Of a stretch of DNA of 64,000 nt, positions 9,724 to 19,388 are shown piece after piece (within the stretch, counting starts at the first letter, position 1; every line of letters begins with the position of its first letter). Position numbers and translations under genes: made by a program. The DNA comes from an uncultured Mycoplasmatota bacterium. GTDB lineage: Bacteria > Bacillota_I > Bacilli_A > RF39 > UBA660. The stretch is from the NCBI GenBank assembly GCA_947571135.1, contig CANOWY010000004.1:24746-88745 (forward strand), given 5' to 3'. Under the pieces are notes generated by a model. It was given only the letters and a program-made list of their open reading frames with translations, had not been told where the DNA came from and ran no database searches.

Positions 9724-9924
9724 ATGGTAAGAAATAAAAAAGGACAAGCCCTTGTAGAGTACGTTTTAATTGTGGCAATTATTAGTGTCATCACCATAGC
9801 AATTGTGAGTTATTTTGGAGGGTATTTAAAAGACTCTATTACAAAAACATCATGTTCATTAGTAGATCAAGAATATGTACCAGGAGAAAAACCAGGAGAA
9901 GCCACCTGTAAAGATAAAGAATAG
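9724..9924 (+). CDS. Flp-type class IVb prepilin
   Basis: Major pilin candidate of the Tad system, 66 residues. The prepilin motif is KKG/QALVEY: Gly before the cleavage point and Glu at mature position 5, followed by a hydrophobic helix (VLIVAIISVITIAIVSYFGG). The short C-terminal part has two cysteines and GEKPGE. AGGTGG five bases upstream selects ATG 9724. It is first in a seven-gene operon. The processing prepilin peptidase (TadV-type) is not in this window. Confidence 0.88.
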   Translation: MVRNKKGQALVEYVLIVAIISVITIAIVSYFGGYLKDSITKTSCSLVDQEYVPGEKPGEATCKDKE

Positions 9925-9973
9925 ATTTGGTGTTCATACGTTCATTTTAATAAATCATGGAAGGGGTGATGAA

Positions 9974-10318
9974 ATGATACAAAAGAAAAATGGGCAAGCA
10001 CTAGTAGAATTCGTAATTATACTCCCAATCTTTATCTTTATGCTATTTGCTTGCATTGACTTTGGAAAAATCTTGTATACGCAAAATAATTTAGAAAGCA
10101 AAATGGACGATATTATTACCGTGTATGAAAAAGAAAAAAATGTAGAAAGTATGCAAGAAAAATTAGCAGGAGAAAAAATTGAATTAGAAAAAAAAGAGGA
10201 AGAAGAGTATCAAAACTTTATCATGACAAAAAAAATTGACATCATCACACCTGGTTTAAATCTGATTTTGGGAAGTCCTTATGAGGCCAAAGTAAAAAGA
10301 GTGATTTACAATGAATAA
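9974..10318 (+). CDS. TadE-like minor pseudopilin
   Basis: 114 residues. Begins MIQKKNG/QALVEFVIILP: a pseudopilin cleavage site with Glu at position 5 and the TadE-like hydrophobic segment, then a Glu/Lys-rich helical region (about 45-80). Such proteins are minor components required for Flp pilus assembly. ATG 9974 follows AGGGGTGAT; the open frame extends upstream into the pilin gene but has no ribosome-binding site there. It overlaps the next gene by eight bases. Confidence 0.82.
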   Translation: MIQKKNGQALVEFVIILPIFIFMLFACIDFGKILYTQNNLESKMDDIITVYEKEKNVESMQEKLAGEKIELEKKEEEEYQNFIMTKKIDIITPGLNLILGSPYEAKVKRVIYNE

Positions 10319-10691
10319 CAAAGGCCAAACATTAATTCTTTTCGTACTAATTGTACCTGTTCTTTTACTATTACTGGCTTTTGTAGTCGATACGGGACTT
10401 TTATTAAAAGAACGCACCAAAATAAACAGTATAACAAGGACAATCTTAAAAACCACTTTTGAGAACCGTTTTGATGAAAATTATAACGAAAAAGTAGTAT
10501 CTTTATTTGAAAAAAATAATCTTCCCACTAATAATATCATCATTACAAAAGAGGAAGATAAAGTCCTTATCGTAGTAGAATATGATAAAGAAAGCATATT
10601 TGGTAAAATTATTGGTATTCAATCCTACAAAATAAAATCCGCTTTAAGTGGAATCTTAAAAGAAGGAATTTTACAAATCAAAAAAGAATAG
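10311..10691 (+). CDS. TadE/TadG-like pseudopilin-type protein
   Basis: 126 residues: MNNKGQTLILFVLIVP followed by a long hydrophobic helix and an extracellular domain of about 95 residues. The site resembles prepilins but position 5 after Gly is Leu rather than Glu, so processing is uncertain. Family placement as a Tad minor pilin rests on the N-terminus and on its place between the TadE-like gene and the TadZ ATPase. Start overlaps the preceding stop. Confidence 0.72.
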   Translation: MNNKGQTLILFVLIVPVLLLLLAFVVDTGLLLKERTKINSITRTILKTTFENRFDENYNEKVVSLFEKNNLPTNNIIITKEEDKVLIVVEYDKESIFGKIIGIQSYKIKSALSGILKEGILQIKKE

Positions 10692-10700
10692 AGGGATAAT

Positions 10701-11492
10701 ATGTCTAGAACAAAAGGAAAATCAATCTGTATTTTTTCAAGCAAAGGGGGGGTTGGGAAAACCACAACAGCCATAAACCTAGCCGGAATCTTTGAACATT
10801 TAGAAAAAAAAGTATTACTTGTTGATTTGGATTTATCAAGCGGTGGAATTACGATGGGGTTAAACCGTCCTTTTGAGAAAACCATCTTTAATTTTGTTGA
10901 TGATTATAACAACAATCGTTATAAAGAATTTAAAAATTATATTACAAAATATGATGAATGTATTGATATCTTACCAAGTCCAAAAGATCCACGTCAAGCA
11001 AGCAAGATAGATTCAAAATACATAGACATTTTGATTGACAAAGCCGAGTCAAACTATGATATTGTTTTAATCGATACCACGCATGTTTTAGATGAAATTA
11101 ATATTGTAACGCTAGATAAAGTTGATGAAATTTTATTTGTTCTTTCAAACGATCCACTGGATTTGAAAAATATGAAGTCTTTAATTAGTATTTTTAAAGA
11201 TTCCAATATCACCAATTATAAAATTTTATTAAACAATAGTCGTGATCCATATAAAGATTATTTTTCGATATTCGATATTAAAAACATTATCAAAGCCAAT
11301 ATTGACTATACGCTAACCTCAAGTTTTTATATTAAAAATATAGACAGTTATATTATGAATGGCGAAATTATTACACTGCAAGAAAAAATGCCCACAACAT
11401 TCAATAAAGATTATGAAACTTTAATGCATATTGCCTTAGATACAATGAAAACAGAAGAAAAAGAAAGTGGTGAAGGAATTGAGCAAAGTTAG
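10701..11492 (+). CDS. tadZ: TadZ/CpaE-like MinD-family ATPase
   Basis: 263 residues. The deviant Walker A motif SSKGGVGKTT (about residues 13-22), LLVDLDLSSGG and VLIDTTHVL identify a ParA/MinD-type ATPase. In Tad loci this protein localises the pilus machinery at the cell pole. The N-terminal receiver-like domain of proteobacterial CpaE is absent, so this is the short form. ATG follows GAGGGAT. It overlaps the next gene by about 25 bases, consistent with translational coupling. Confidence 0.85.
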   Translation: MSRTKGKSICIFSSKGGVGKTTTAINLAGIFEHLEKKVLLVDLDLSSGGITMGLNRPFEKTIFNFVDDYNNNRYKEFKNYITKYDECIDILPSPKDPRQASKIDSKYIDILIDKAESNYDIVLIDTTHVLDEINIVTLDKVDEILFVLSNDPLDLKNMKSLISIFKDSNITNYKILLNNSRDPYKDYFSIFDIKNIIKANIDYTLTSSFYIKNIDSYIMNGEIITLQEKMPTTFNKDYETLMHIALDTMKTEEKESGEGIEQS

Positions 11493-12807
11493 CCTAATAG
11501 ATGCTTTTAATATTGAAAGAAAAGCACCAAAAATTGCTTCTATATCAGACTACGAGATATTTCCAGATAAAAAACTATTGGATTCTCTTAGAACCACTAT
11601 TGTAGAGCGATTAATTGATAAAGAAATACCAGAAGACAAAGTATTAAACGAATTTATTAATGAAGAAGTGGAAACAGCAATTGAAGGATATGACTTAACT
11701 AATTTAGAAAGAAGTCATTTATTTAATTTAATTGATAATGAAATTAATGGTTATGGTCCTTTAACAGAGTTATTAGAAGATAAAAATATCACCGAAATTA
11801 TGGTCAATAATCCAGACGAAATTTATATAGAAATCGATGGACAACTTATTAAAGATGAAAGTGTTTCTTTTATTAATGATGAACACATTGTAAGAACCAT
11901 AGAACGTTTAATAGAACCTCTTGGAAGAACCATAGATGCTGCAAATCCTATGGTAGATTCAAGACTTCTAGATGGTTCACGTATTAATGCCGTTATTCCA
12001 CCACTTTCAACGAAAGGGCCAGTTATTACCATTCGTAAATTTAAAGAAACTATGACAGGGGTTGAAGATTTAATACGTATAGGCTCTCTTACTCCTTATA
12101 TGGCGAGATTTTTAGAAGCCGCTGTTAAAGGAAAACTAAACATTATTGTCTGTGGAGGAACAGGGAGTGGGAAAACAACTCTTTTAAATATCTTAGGGAG
12201 ATTTATTAGTTCCCAAGAAAGAATTATTACGATAGAAGATGCTGCAGAACTGCATTTGCATCAGGAACATGTAATTTCTCTTGAAACTAGAGTTACCAAT
12301 TATGATTCTGATAGTGAAGTAACTATTCGTGATTTAGTAAGAAATTCTCTTCGTATGCGACCTGATCGTATTATTGTAGGAGAAGTGCGTGGAAAAGAAG
12401 CATTCGATATGCTCCAAGCCATGAATACAGGGCATGATGGATCGCTAACCACTCTTCATGCGAATGGTGCTAGTGATGCTTTAAATCGTTTAGAAACTAT
12501 GGTGTTAATGAGTGGGTTAGATATTCCTATAAAAGCCATACGTGAATATATTACCAGTGCTATTGATTTGGTTGTCAATATTGAAAGAATGAATGATGGA
12601 AAACGGAAAATTACCTCCATTTCTGAAATAGATGGATTTGAAGAGGATCACATTAAACTAAAAGAAATATTTAAATTTAATCAAAAAGGTCTCACAGAAA
12701 ATGGCGAAGTTGATGGAGAATTTATTCTATATAAAACTACCCCAAAAGTATACAAAAAAATGGTTAGTCATGGAATTAACTCTATTGATGATATTTTTAA
12801 AAAATAA
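11467..12807 (+). CDS. tadA: Tad pilus assembly ATPase TadA/CpaF
   Basis: Hexameric secretion ATPase that powers Flp pilus extension. 446 residues with an N-terminal helical domain, Walker [26 protein letters not shown] (Asp box), Walker [13 protein letters not shown] and the His box [12 protein letters not shown]. The start is uncertain: GTG at 11467 or 11470, or TTG 11479; all lie inside the end of tadZ. The family assignment is certain. Confidence 0.95.
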   Translation: MVKELSKVSLIDAFNIERKAPKIASISDYEIFPDKKLLDSLRTTIVERLIDKEIPEDKVLNEFINEEVETAIEGYDLTNLERSHLFNLIDNEINGYGPLTELLEDKNITEIMVNNPDEIYIEIDGQLIKDESVSFINDEHIVRTIERLIEPLGRTIDAANPMVDSRLLDGSRINAVIPPLSTKGPVITIRKFKETMTGVEDLIRIGSLTPYMARFLEAAVKGKLNIIVCGGTGSGKTTLLNILGRFISSQERIITIEDAAELHLHQEHVISLETRVTNYDSDSEVTIRDLVRNSLRMRPDRIIVGEVRGKEAFDMLQAMNTGHDGSLTTLHANGASDALNRLETMVLMSGLDIPIKAIREYITSAIDLVVNIERMNDGKRKITSISEIDGFEEDHIKLKEIFKFNQKGLTENGEVDGEFILYKTTPKVYKKMVSHGINSIDDIFKK

Positions 12808-12828
12808 AAAAGAAGGAGAGCGTACGTT

Positions 12829-13830
12829 ATGCTAGATTTATCTTTATATACAATATTTATTATTGGTCTTTTTATAATTGGCATTGCTATCTTACTATTT
12901 GTAGTAGCAAATGAGTACCAAAGTATAAGACTTGCAAGACGTTTTGACGCCTTTAGTATGAGATCGTATAATGAACATGAAATCTCTTTTTTTGATAAGT
13001 TCATTTTGAAACTAAATCATTTCATCAAAAAAATAACGAACGTTTTAAAAAAATCTCATGTTCTCAGTGACTATGCGAAGCATTATGAAAAATATATTGC
13101 ATATAAAGACACTAAAGAAAGCATGGATTATATAAGTCTTAAGTTTATAATCGGTTTCTTTTTTATAACATTAAACATCTTAGTAGTAGCCTTTGGAATT
13201 CAAAATATAAATCCTATTTCTTTCTTACTTACATTTCTAATTGGCTTTTTCTTTATTGATATTTTACTTATTATTGAATTTAAAAAAAAGAAAAAAGAAA
13301 TAGAAGAAGACTTATTAAAAGCCATTATTATTATGAACAACAGTTTTAAATCCGGTAAAAACATTATGCAAGCCATAAGTACTGTCAAAAATGAACTAGA
13401 GGGTCCTATTGCAGACGAATTTAAAAAAATATATATGGATATAACCTATGGGTTAAGCCTAGAAGTGGTTTTTAATAGGTTTTATGAGAGAGTAAAACTA
13501 GAAGATGCAAAATACATTGCGGCTTCCTTAACATTACTCAATAAAACTGGTGGAAACATAGTTCATGTATTTGCTACCATTGAAAAATCTTTCTTTAATA
13601 AAAAGAAAATGTATGACGAACTAAATAGTCTGACTGCTTCTAGCATTTTTGTTTTTCGTATTTTAGTCTCTTTGCCACCAGTGTTTACTTTGATTATTTT
13701 CCTCCTAAATCCAACTTATTTTCACCCATTATTCCAAAGTCCAATTGGTATTGTATTGTTAGTTTTAATATTACTATTGTATAGTTTGTATATTGTAGTG
13801 ATTAAAAAAGTATTGGAGGTGAAGATGTAA
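12829..13830 (+). CDS. tadB: Tad inner-membrane platform protein TadB
   Basis: 333 residues with an N-terminal membrane helix, two helices near residues 100-150, a cytosolic T2SSF/GspF-type domain (AIIIMNNSFKSGKNIMQAIS and LTLLNKTGGNIVHVFATIE), and two C-terminal helices. It anchors the assembly ATPase at the membrane. AAGGAG precedes the ATG. Gene order tadA-tadB-tadC is canonical. The stop shares one base with the next start. Confidence 0.88.
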   Translation: MLDLSLYTIFIIGLFIIGIAILLFVVANEYQSIRLARRFDAFSMRSYNEHEISFFDKFILKLNHFIKKITNVLKKSHVLSDYAKHYEKYIAYKDTKESMDYISLKFIIGFFFITLNILVVAFGIQNINPISFLLTFLIGFFFIDILLIIEFKKKKKEIEEDLLKAIIIMNNSFKSGKNIMQAISTVKNELEGPIADEFKKIYMDITYGLSLEVVFNRFYERVKLEDAKYIAASLTLLNKTGGNIVHVFATIEKSFFNKKKMYDELNSLTASSIFVFRILVSLPPVFTLIIFLLNPTYFHPLFQSPIGIVLLVLILLLYSLYIVVIKKVLEVKM

Positions 13831-14534
13831 TGCAAAAAGACAGACATTTTGCATATAAATTGTATCCTGAAAAAACAATTAAACGAATCGATTCAAAAGT
13901 AAAATTAGTAGGAGTAGAAGAAGAAATGGATGCTTTTACTTTCCTAAATGTACGTTTTGGAACGTCAATTCTCTTATTTTTACTGATCTTATTTCTTTTT
14001 GATTATGGATATATTTTAGCGCCAATAAGCACCATTTTCTTTTACTATGGAAGTGAAAAATTTGCTTTAGATTTAAAAATTAAAAAGCGTGCCAAAAAAT
14101 TAGAAGATGAGGCAATATTCTTTTTTGAAATCTTATGTTTAACATTAGAATCTAATAAACATTTAAAAGGCTCTCTTGAACTAACCTCTCAAAATATTGA
14201 GGGAGAATTATCAAACGAATTTAAAAAAACATTATCTTATTTAAAATTAGGAAAAAGTTTTACAGAAAGTTTAATCATGATGAAAGAAAGAATTCCTAGT
14301 GACTCCATTAACAATATGCTGTTAAATTTAACGGAATCAAGTGTTTTTGGAAACAACATTACAGAAACATTAAATAACCAACTCGATTATTTGCGTGAAA
14401 AAAAATTATTAGGGATTAAAGCCGAAATCAATAAATTGCCAACAAAAATAAGTGTTCTATCTGTTTTATTCTTTATTCCTATTATGTTGCTTATTATTTT
14501 ATCTCCAGTTTTATTAGATTTCTTAATGGGATAG
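13830..14534 (+). CDS. tadC: Tad inner-membrane platform protein TadC
   Basis: 234 residues. A short cytosolic N-terminus, a membrane hairpin near residues 40-75, a GspF-like domain ([20 protein letters not shown], then [18 protein letters not shown]) and a C-terminal membrane helix. It pairs with TadB in the platform. ATG overlaps the tadB stop (TAATG). It is the last gene of the operon; a terminator overlaps its stop. Confidence 0.87.
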   Translation: MQKDRHFAYKLYPEKTIKRIDSKVKLVGVEEEMDAFTFLNVRFGTSILLFLLILFLFDYGYILAPISTIFFYYGSEKFALDLKIKKRAKKLEDEAIFFFEILCLTLESNKHLKGSLELTSQNIEGELSNEFKKTLSYLKLGKSFTESLIMMKERIPSDSINNMLLNLTESSVFGNNITETLNNQLDYLREKKLLGIKAEINKLPTKISVLSVLFFIPIMLLIILSPVLLDFLMG

Positions 14535-14554
14535 CACCAAGTGGTGTTTTTTTC
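14533..14554 (+). terminator. Intrinsic terminator of the Tad operon
   Basis: AGCACC (14533-14538), tetraloop AAGT, GGTGTT (14543-14548), then seven Ts. The stem includes one G-T pair. Confidence 0.8.
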
Positions 14555-14583
14555 TTGCGAAAATTCCTCTTTGCTTTTATAAT
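14555..14583 (+). promoter_or_regulatory. Sigma-A promoter of the sigma factor gene
   Basis: TTGCGA (14555-14560), 17-base spacer, perfect TATAAT (14578-14583). Confidence 0.7.
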
Positions 14584-14601
14584 AAAAAACAGGGTGGCGT
14601 T

Positions 14602-16314
14602 ATGGAACTTAATAGTAAACAAAAGAAATTAAAAAGCCTTTATGATTATATAGAAATTAGTGATGAAGAATTTTTAGAAATTTATAATAAAGCAAAAGAA
14701 GAAAAAGATGCTGCACTTGCTGTTCATATAGAAATGATGGAATATGTTAAAAATCAAATGAATTTGGATGTCATTTTAAGATATCTAGAAAAATTAAATA
14801 TAGATTTAAGAAAAACAAGTAGTAGTATTGCAAAAAGTGTAAGTCCTCTTTTTTCATTATTAGAAACGATTGGCTATGAATTTACAGAATTTGAAATAGA
14901 AACACTACTAGAAAATAAAGTATTTAAAACTTTATTTGAAAAACATTGTGAGAATTTAAAAGAACCAAAAGAAAGAGATTTTTCTTCTCTTCATAAAGAA
15001 AATGATTGTTTTAAAGTTTTATGCGATGCCTTTCTTACTAAAGACTTTAATATCAACGAGGTAGAAGAAGTAGACGAAGAAGAATTTGATAAAATTTTAG
15101 AAGAATATGAAAGTGATGTAAAGACAGAGGATCCTGTAAAGATGTATTTAAAAGAAATCGGAAGAATTCCTCTATTATCTCATAAAGAAGAAATTGAACT
15201 AGGAAAAAGAATAGAAGCAGGTGACGAAGAGGCTAAAAAAAGGCTAGAGGAAGCCAATTTACGTTTAGTAGTCAGTATAGCAAAGCGTTATATAGGACGA
15301 GGTCTTTTATTTTTAGATTTAATTCAAGAAGGAAATTTAGGATTAATAAAAGCCACAGAAAAATTTGATTATAAAAAAGGATTTAAATTTTCAACTTATG
15401 CAACTTATTGGATTCGCCAAGCCATCACTCGTGCTATTGCGGATAAAGGACGAGATATAAGAATACCTGTTCATATGATAGAAAGAATTAATAAAATGCT
15501 TCAAATAGAAAGAAACTTAGTGGAGAAATTAGGATACGAACCAAGTCCAAAAGAATTAGCGATGGAAATGAACGTGAGCGAAGATGAAATTGCAAAAATG
15601 AAAAAATATGCCCAAAATCCAGTTTCACTGGAAACGCCAATTGGAGAAGAAGACTCCTATTTAGGAGATCTTATCCCTGATGAATCCTTTATGACGCCAG
15701 AAGAAAATGCTATAATAGAAGCACTAAAAAACGATACTAAGTCTTTATTAGAAGGTTTGGAGGAAAGACAGCAAAGAGTCTTAAGACTACGTTTTGGATT
15801 AGATGATGGTAGAACAAGAACTTTAGAAGAAGTCGGAAAAGAATTTCATGTGACACGTGAGCGAATTCGTCAGATAGAAGCCAAGGCACTGACAATATTA
15901 AGAAATCCTAGTCGTAGAAAAAAAGTAGATGAGTATATAGACACCGATAATTATCATGAAAGAAGAAAATCGAACTTAAAAGCCGATGAAGGAATCAAAA
16001 GTATGAGAACACCAGTGGAAGCAGAAAACTGGAAGGTTAAAGTGAGTTTGGAAAAAACAGAATCTACTGCAAAACCAGTAGTTAAGGTAAAAAGACAAAT
16101 TGCTAAAGGAAGCGTTATTCCTTCCCTAATTCAAAAAAATCCCAAACCAAAATTAATGAATGCAGATTCAAATTTAAACTCTATGGAAAATAATAAAACT
16201 AAAATAGAAACAACTTTAGAATACAATCAAACTACAAATATTATGGAGATAGAAAGTTTTGATAAAAAACAAGTTGAAATCCATTATGGAATAAATCTGA
16301 AATTGAAAACATGA
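14602..16314 (+). CDS. rpoD: Primary sigma factor RpoD/SigA with extra C-terminal tail
   Basis: Directs RNA polymerase to housekeeping promoters. 570 residues: unconserved acidic N-terminal part (1-175), region 1.2 [11 protein letters not shown] (177-187), region 2 with [18 protein letters not shown] (263-280), region 3 (290-365), region 4.2 [14 protein letters not shown] (417-430). Primary sigmas normally end about 15 residues after this, near [12 protein letters not shown]. Here about 124 further residues of Lys/Asn/Glu-rich sequence follow, and a frameshift appears near 16278. No dnaG lies upstream. GGGTGG precedes ATG 14602. Confidence 0.95.
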   Translation: MELNSKQKKLKSLYDYIEISDEEFLEIYNKAKEEKDAALAVHIEMMEYVKNQMNLDVILRYLEKLNIDLRKTSSSIAKSVSPLFSLLETIGYEFTEFEIETLLENKVFKTLFEKHCENLKEPKERDFSSLHKENDCFKVLCDAFLTKDFNINEVEEVDEEEFDKILEEYESDVKTEDPVKMYLKEIGRIPLLSHKEEIELGKRIEAGDEEAKKRLEEANLRLVVSIAKRYIGRGLLFLDLIQEGNLGLIKATEKFDYKKGFKFSTYATYWIRQAITRAIADKGRDIRIPVHMIERINKMLQIERNLVEKLGYEPSPKELAMEMNVSEDEIAKMKKYAQNPVSLETPIGEEDSYLGDLIPDESFMTPEENAIIEALKNDTKSLLEGLEERQQRVLRLRFGLDDGRTRTLEEVGKEFHVTRERIRQIEAKALTILRNPSRRKKVDEYIDTDNYHERRKSNLKADEGIKSMRTPVEAENWKVKVSLEKTESTAKPVVKVKRQIAKGSVIPSLIQKNPKPKLMNADSNLNSMENNKTKIETTLEYNQTTNIMEIESFDKKQVEIHYGINLKLKT

Positions 16315-16391
16315 TTGAAAAAGCATTTTTGGAATATGAGAATACGAGAAGTTTTGAAGAAGAATTGCTTTTACGTTTAAGAAAGTCTTAA
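16278..16391 (+). pseudogene. Out-of-frame continuation of the sigma factor tail
   Basis: A second frame opens just before the sigma factor stop and runs to TAA 16389-16391. It encodes [20 protein letters not shown] and then an Arg/Leu/Glu-rich end, which looks like authentic helical protein. No ribosome-binding site is seen for its internal ATG 16311. The simplest reading is that the sigma tail originally continued here and a one-base indel near 16276-16290 truncated it. A sequencing error would look the same. Confidence 0.5.
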
Positions 16392-16409
16392 AAATTTTAA
16401 GGCTTTTTG
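16383..16409 (+). terminator. Intrinsic terminator after the sigma factor gene
   Basis: AAGTCTTAAA (16383-16392) pairs with TTTAAGGCTT (16396-16405) with one T-G pair, followed by Ts. It overlaps the stop of the out-of-frame continuation, which supports that stop as the ancestral gene end. Confidence 0.75.
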
Positions 16410-16410
16410 T

Positions 16411-16439
16411 TTGAACCTAGTACAAACGTATGCTACAAT
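16411..16439 (+). promoter_or_regulatory. Sigma-A promoter of ruvAB
   Basis: TTGAAC (16411-16416), 17-base spacer, TACAAT (16434-16439). It lies within the upstream extension of the ruvA frame and so favours ATG 16455. Confidence 0.7.
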
Positions 16440-16454
16440 GGAGATGGTGATAGT

Positions 16455-17006
16455 ATGTTTAGTTTTATAAAAGGGTATGTTAGAGAAACTGAAAAAAATT
16501 ATATAACGCTTGAAAATAATGGGATAGGATACCAAATATTTGTTGCTAATCCTTTTAGTTTTCCGATGGATGAAGAAAAAAAAGTATTTATCTATACTTA
16601 TATTAAAGAAGATGAGTTTTCTTTGTATGGTTTTAATACATTAGAAGAAAAAGAATTATTTTTAAGGCTTATTAGTGTCAAAGGAGTAGGGCCAAAACTT
16701 GCTCTTCCTATGTTTGCTTTAGGAAGTGTTTCTGGGATTATCGACGCTATTGATCGTGAGAATATCCTTTACTTAACAAAATTCCCAAAAGTAGGAGAAA
16801 AAGTAGCACGTCAAATAATTTTAGATTTAAAAGGAAAACTGACAGGTAGAACAGAAGTTTCTACTAGTGGCCTAGAGGAAGTAGTAGAGGCCTTAGAAAG
16901 TTTAGGATATAAAAATAGTGATATTAAAAAAGTTTTACCAAAAGTAGATCCTTCTTTAAAAATAGAAGAACAAGTCAAAGAAGCGTTAAAATTATTATTA
17001 AAATAG
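16455..17006 (+). CDS. ruvA: Holliday junction DNA helicase subunit RuvA
   Basis: RuvA binds four-way junctions and loads RuvB for branch migration. 183 residues: OB-fold domain (MFSFIKGYVRE), helix-hairpin-helix region (LISVKGVGPKLALPM and KFPKVGEKVARQIILDL) and a C-terminal RuvB-contacting domain (LEEVVEALESLGY). Start ATG 16455 follows GAGATGG and the promoter. ruvB follows after 12 bases. Confidence 0.97.
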   Translation: MFSFIKGYVRETEKNYITLENNGIGYQIFVANPFSFPMDEEKKVFIYTYIKEDEFSLYGFNTLEEKELFLRLISVKGVGPKLALPMFALGSVSGIIDAIDRENILYLTKFPKVGEKVARQIILDLKGKLTGRTEVSTSGLEEVVEALESLGYKNSDIKKVLPKVDPSLKIEEQVKEALKLLLK

Positions 17007-17018
17007 AAAGGATACTAT

Positions 17019-18023
17019 ATGGAAGATAGAATTATAGATGCAGAAGAAAAAATAGAAGATGTCTTTGAGAAAAATATTCGTCCTCAAAGTTTAGATGAAT
17101 ACGTAGGACAAAGTGAAATAAAAGAAAATTTAAGAGTATTTATTAAAGCAGCATTAATGCGAGAAGAGCCATTAGATCATGTATTACTTTATGGTCCACC
17201 AGGCTTAGGAAAAACAACTATGGCTCATATCATTGCAAACGAACTTGGTAGTAATATTAAAACGGCAAGTGGTCCATCAATCGAAAAAACAGGAGATTTG
17301 GCCGCTATACTTTCAACATTAGAGCCAGGAGATGTTTTATTTATTGATGAAATTCATCGTATGCCAAAATTTATTGAAGAAGTTCTATATCCTGCGATGG
17401 AGGATTTTGAAATCGATTTAGTAATTGGAGAGACAGGAAAATCAAGGAATATAAAAATTGATTTGCCCCCCTTTACACTAGTAGGAGCAACTACCCGTGC
17501 AGGAGACATTTCTTCCCCCTTACGAGATCGCTTCGGAATTATATCAAAACTGGAATATTACCAAAAAGAAGAACTAGAAAGTATTATCAAAAGAACCAGT
17601 CGTGTGTTAGATATGCCAATAGAAGATGAGGCGGCAGGAGAATTAAGTGGTAGATGTAGAAAGACTCCTCGTATTGCCAATCGTTTATTTAAAAGAGTCC
17701 GTGATTTTGCTTTAGTAGAAGGGGATGAAGCCATCACAAAAGAAATGACGATTAAATCGTTAGAACGTTTAAAAGTTGATGAATATGGCCTAGACGCTAT
17801 TGATATCGAATATTTAGAAAGTTTAATTACAAAATTTAATGGAGGTCCTGTTGGAGTAGAGACTATTGCAACCTCAATCGGAGAAGAAACATCTACTATT
17901 GAAGATGTAGTAGAGCCCTTTCTTTTACAGGAAGGTTTCATAAAAAGAACTCAACGTGGTCGTGTAGCAACAGAAAAAGCATATGACCATTTAAGAATTG
18001 CACATAATGAATCAATGTTTTAA
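17019..18023 (+). CDS. ruvB: Holliday junction DNA helicase motor RuvB
   Basis: AAA+ motor for branch migration. 334 residues: [16 protein letters not shown] start region, Walker [13 protein letters not shown], Walker B FIDEIHRM, sensor [16 protein letters not shown], arginine finger region, and a C-terminal winged helix ([17 protein letters not shown]). AAAGGA precedes the ATG. Operon with ruvA and, by spacing, the next genes. Confidence 0.98.
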   Translation: MEDRIIDAEEKIEDVFEKNIRPQSLDEYVGQSEIKENLRVFIKAALMREEPLDHVLLYGPPGLGKTTMAHIIANELGSNIKTASGPSIEKTGDLAAILSTLEPGDVLFIDEIHRMPKFIEEVLYPAMEDFEIDLVIGETGKSRNIKIDLPPFTLVGATTRAGDISSPLRDRFGIISKLEYYQKEELESIIKRTSRVLDMPIEDEAAGELSGRCRKTPRIANRLFKRVRDFALVEGDEAITKEMTIKSLERLKVDEYGLDAIDIEYLESLITKFNGGPVGVETIATSIGEETSTIEDVVEPFLLQEGFIKRTQRGRVATEKAYDHLRIAHNESMF

Positions 18024-18034
18024 GGAGGTTTAAG

Positions 18035-18808
18035 ATGTTAACTATAGAATCAGCACTTATAAAAGATGATAAAAAAATTATATGTAAATATTATGAAATA
18101 GAAGAAGTTTGTAAAAATATTATTAAAGATTATTGTGATGAAAGTGAAAAAAATCATCATACATTTTTAGAATTTGTCAAAAATTATCATACTTTTAAAC
18201 CATATTTTGATTTTGTGGTCTGTATTTTAGGTTATAAAGTGTTAAACCCACAAATGGAAGAAGATACAATACTAGTTGGTAAAGATAATCATATGTATGT
18301 TTACAAAACGACGAGCGAAAAATTTGAAGATAATTTCCGTTATGGTTTAAGCGATGATAAAACTTTAGATGTCTATCCAATAAGTATTTTATCTAAATTA
18401 GAAGAATGTATGATAGATGGGAATAATAATCATATAATGCCTAAGGATATGGTAGGTCATGTTCAAATATTACAACAAATTTTAAATATGTTATTAATTT
18501 CTCATAAAGATATATGTGAAAAGTATTTAAATTATAAATCAGATATTGGTTATTTTGTATCAAGGTATTTACCACTTATTCGTTTTCAAGTTGATAGACA
18601 AGGTAGAATGATTTTAACTAGGTGTGTTTATCGCGAAGATAATATAACAAAACTACAAGATAATTTTATTACTGACTTATTAGATAATCATTATACATAT
18701 TCATCATTTTTGTATAAAGTTAATGAATTTGACAAGTATGAAGCAAAAGATTTAACAGAAGATATGAGTTACAAGCATGATGATTTTGAAGAAAAAATAA
18801 AAAGATAA
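18035..18808 (+). CDS. Unknown protein, paralogue of the broken gene at 19389
   Basis: 257 residues, soluble, no known domain recognised. Shares with the 19389 gene the N-terminal pattern ICxYYEIExxCKxII and the block PYFDFVVxxLGYxxLNP, plus DNIT near the C-terminus. AAGGAGG precedes the ATG, 11 bases after ruvB. The two paralogues flank a P-loop kinase, suggesting a small accessory module inserted into the conserved ruvB-queA interval. Confidence 0.6.
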   Translation: MLTIESALIKDDKKIICKYYEIEEVCKNIIKDYCDESEKNHHTFLEFVKNYHTFKPYFDFVVCILGYKVLNPQMEEDTILVGKDNHMYVYKTTSEKFEDNFRYGLSDDKTLDVYPISILSKLEECMIDGNNNHIMPKDMVGHVQILQQILNMLLISHKDICEKYLNYKSDIGYFVSRYLPLIRFQVDRQGRMILTRCVYREDNITKLQDNFITDLLDNHYTYSSFLYKVNEFDKYEAKDLTEDMSYKHDDFEEKIKR

Positions 18809-18819
18809 GGAGAAGTGTA

Positions 18820-19386
18820 TTGTATATGGAAAAAAATAGAATGATTATTGTAGAAGGACCTCAAGGTACTGGAAAAACAACACTAACCAATTATTTACGT
18901 GATAATATTCCAGGATCAAATCTATACAGATTATCTGGTCAAAAAGATAAAACTCTAACAGGCAAAAAGATGAGCGAAGAAATGTACAATGCTCTATTAG
19001 AATATCTGCAAAAAATGGAGACTGCTCCAATGGATCTAATTTTCGATCGCACTTTCTTTACAGAAGAAGTATATGGGAGATTAGGGTATAAAGAATATAA
19101 TTTTACTGACGTTTACAAAAAATTAGTAGAACAATTAAATCTTTTGAACTATGATATATTTTTAGTGTTGTTATATTTAGAAGATACTACTCTTTTCGAA
19201 ACAAGACTCGATAGAAAAAGTCATCATAACTACCAATCTTTTAGTCTTGAAAATAGTATAAATCAACAAAAAACTTATTTGGAACTAGGACACGAATTAA
19301 AAGATACGAATATAAAAGTGATACCAATTAAGATGGATAATTTTGATAGCGCATACCAAGAAATAGGAAAAGTTTTTAAGATATAA
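18820..19386 (+). CDS. P-loop nucleoside/nucleotide kinase-like protein
   Basis: 188 residues. Walker A VEGPQGTGKTTLTNYL near the N-terminus and FDRTFFTEEVYG near residue 67 match the dNK/thymidylate-kinase superfamily; RLDRKSHH may be the LID arginine region. It differs enough from thymidylate kinase that substrate is unknown. AAGGAG at 18807-18812 is best spaced for TTG 18820; ATG 18826 is the alternative. Flanked by the paralogues at 18035 and 19389. Confidence 0.65.
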   Translation: MYMEKNRMIIVEGPQGTGKTTLTNYLRDNIPGSNLYRLSGQKDKTLTGKKMSEEMYNALLEYLQKMETAPMDLIFDRTFFTEEVYGRLGYKEYNFTDVYKKLVEQLNLLNYDIFLVLLYLEDTTLFETRLDRKSHHNYQSFSLENSINQQKTYLELGHELKDTNIKVIPIKMDNFDSAYQEIGKVFKI

Positions 19387-19388
19387 AT

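Noticed and set aside
17558..17941. Long minus-strand frame (127 codons) within ruvB
   Set aside because: Lies wholly inside a certain gene, is Ser-rich as expected from a reverse reading of coding DNA, and has no ribosome-binding site.
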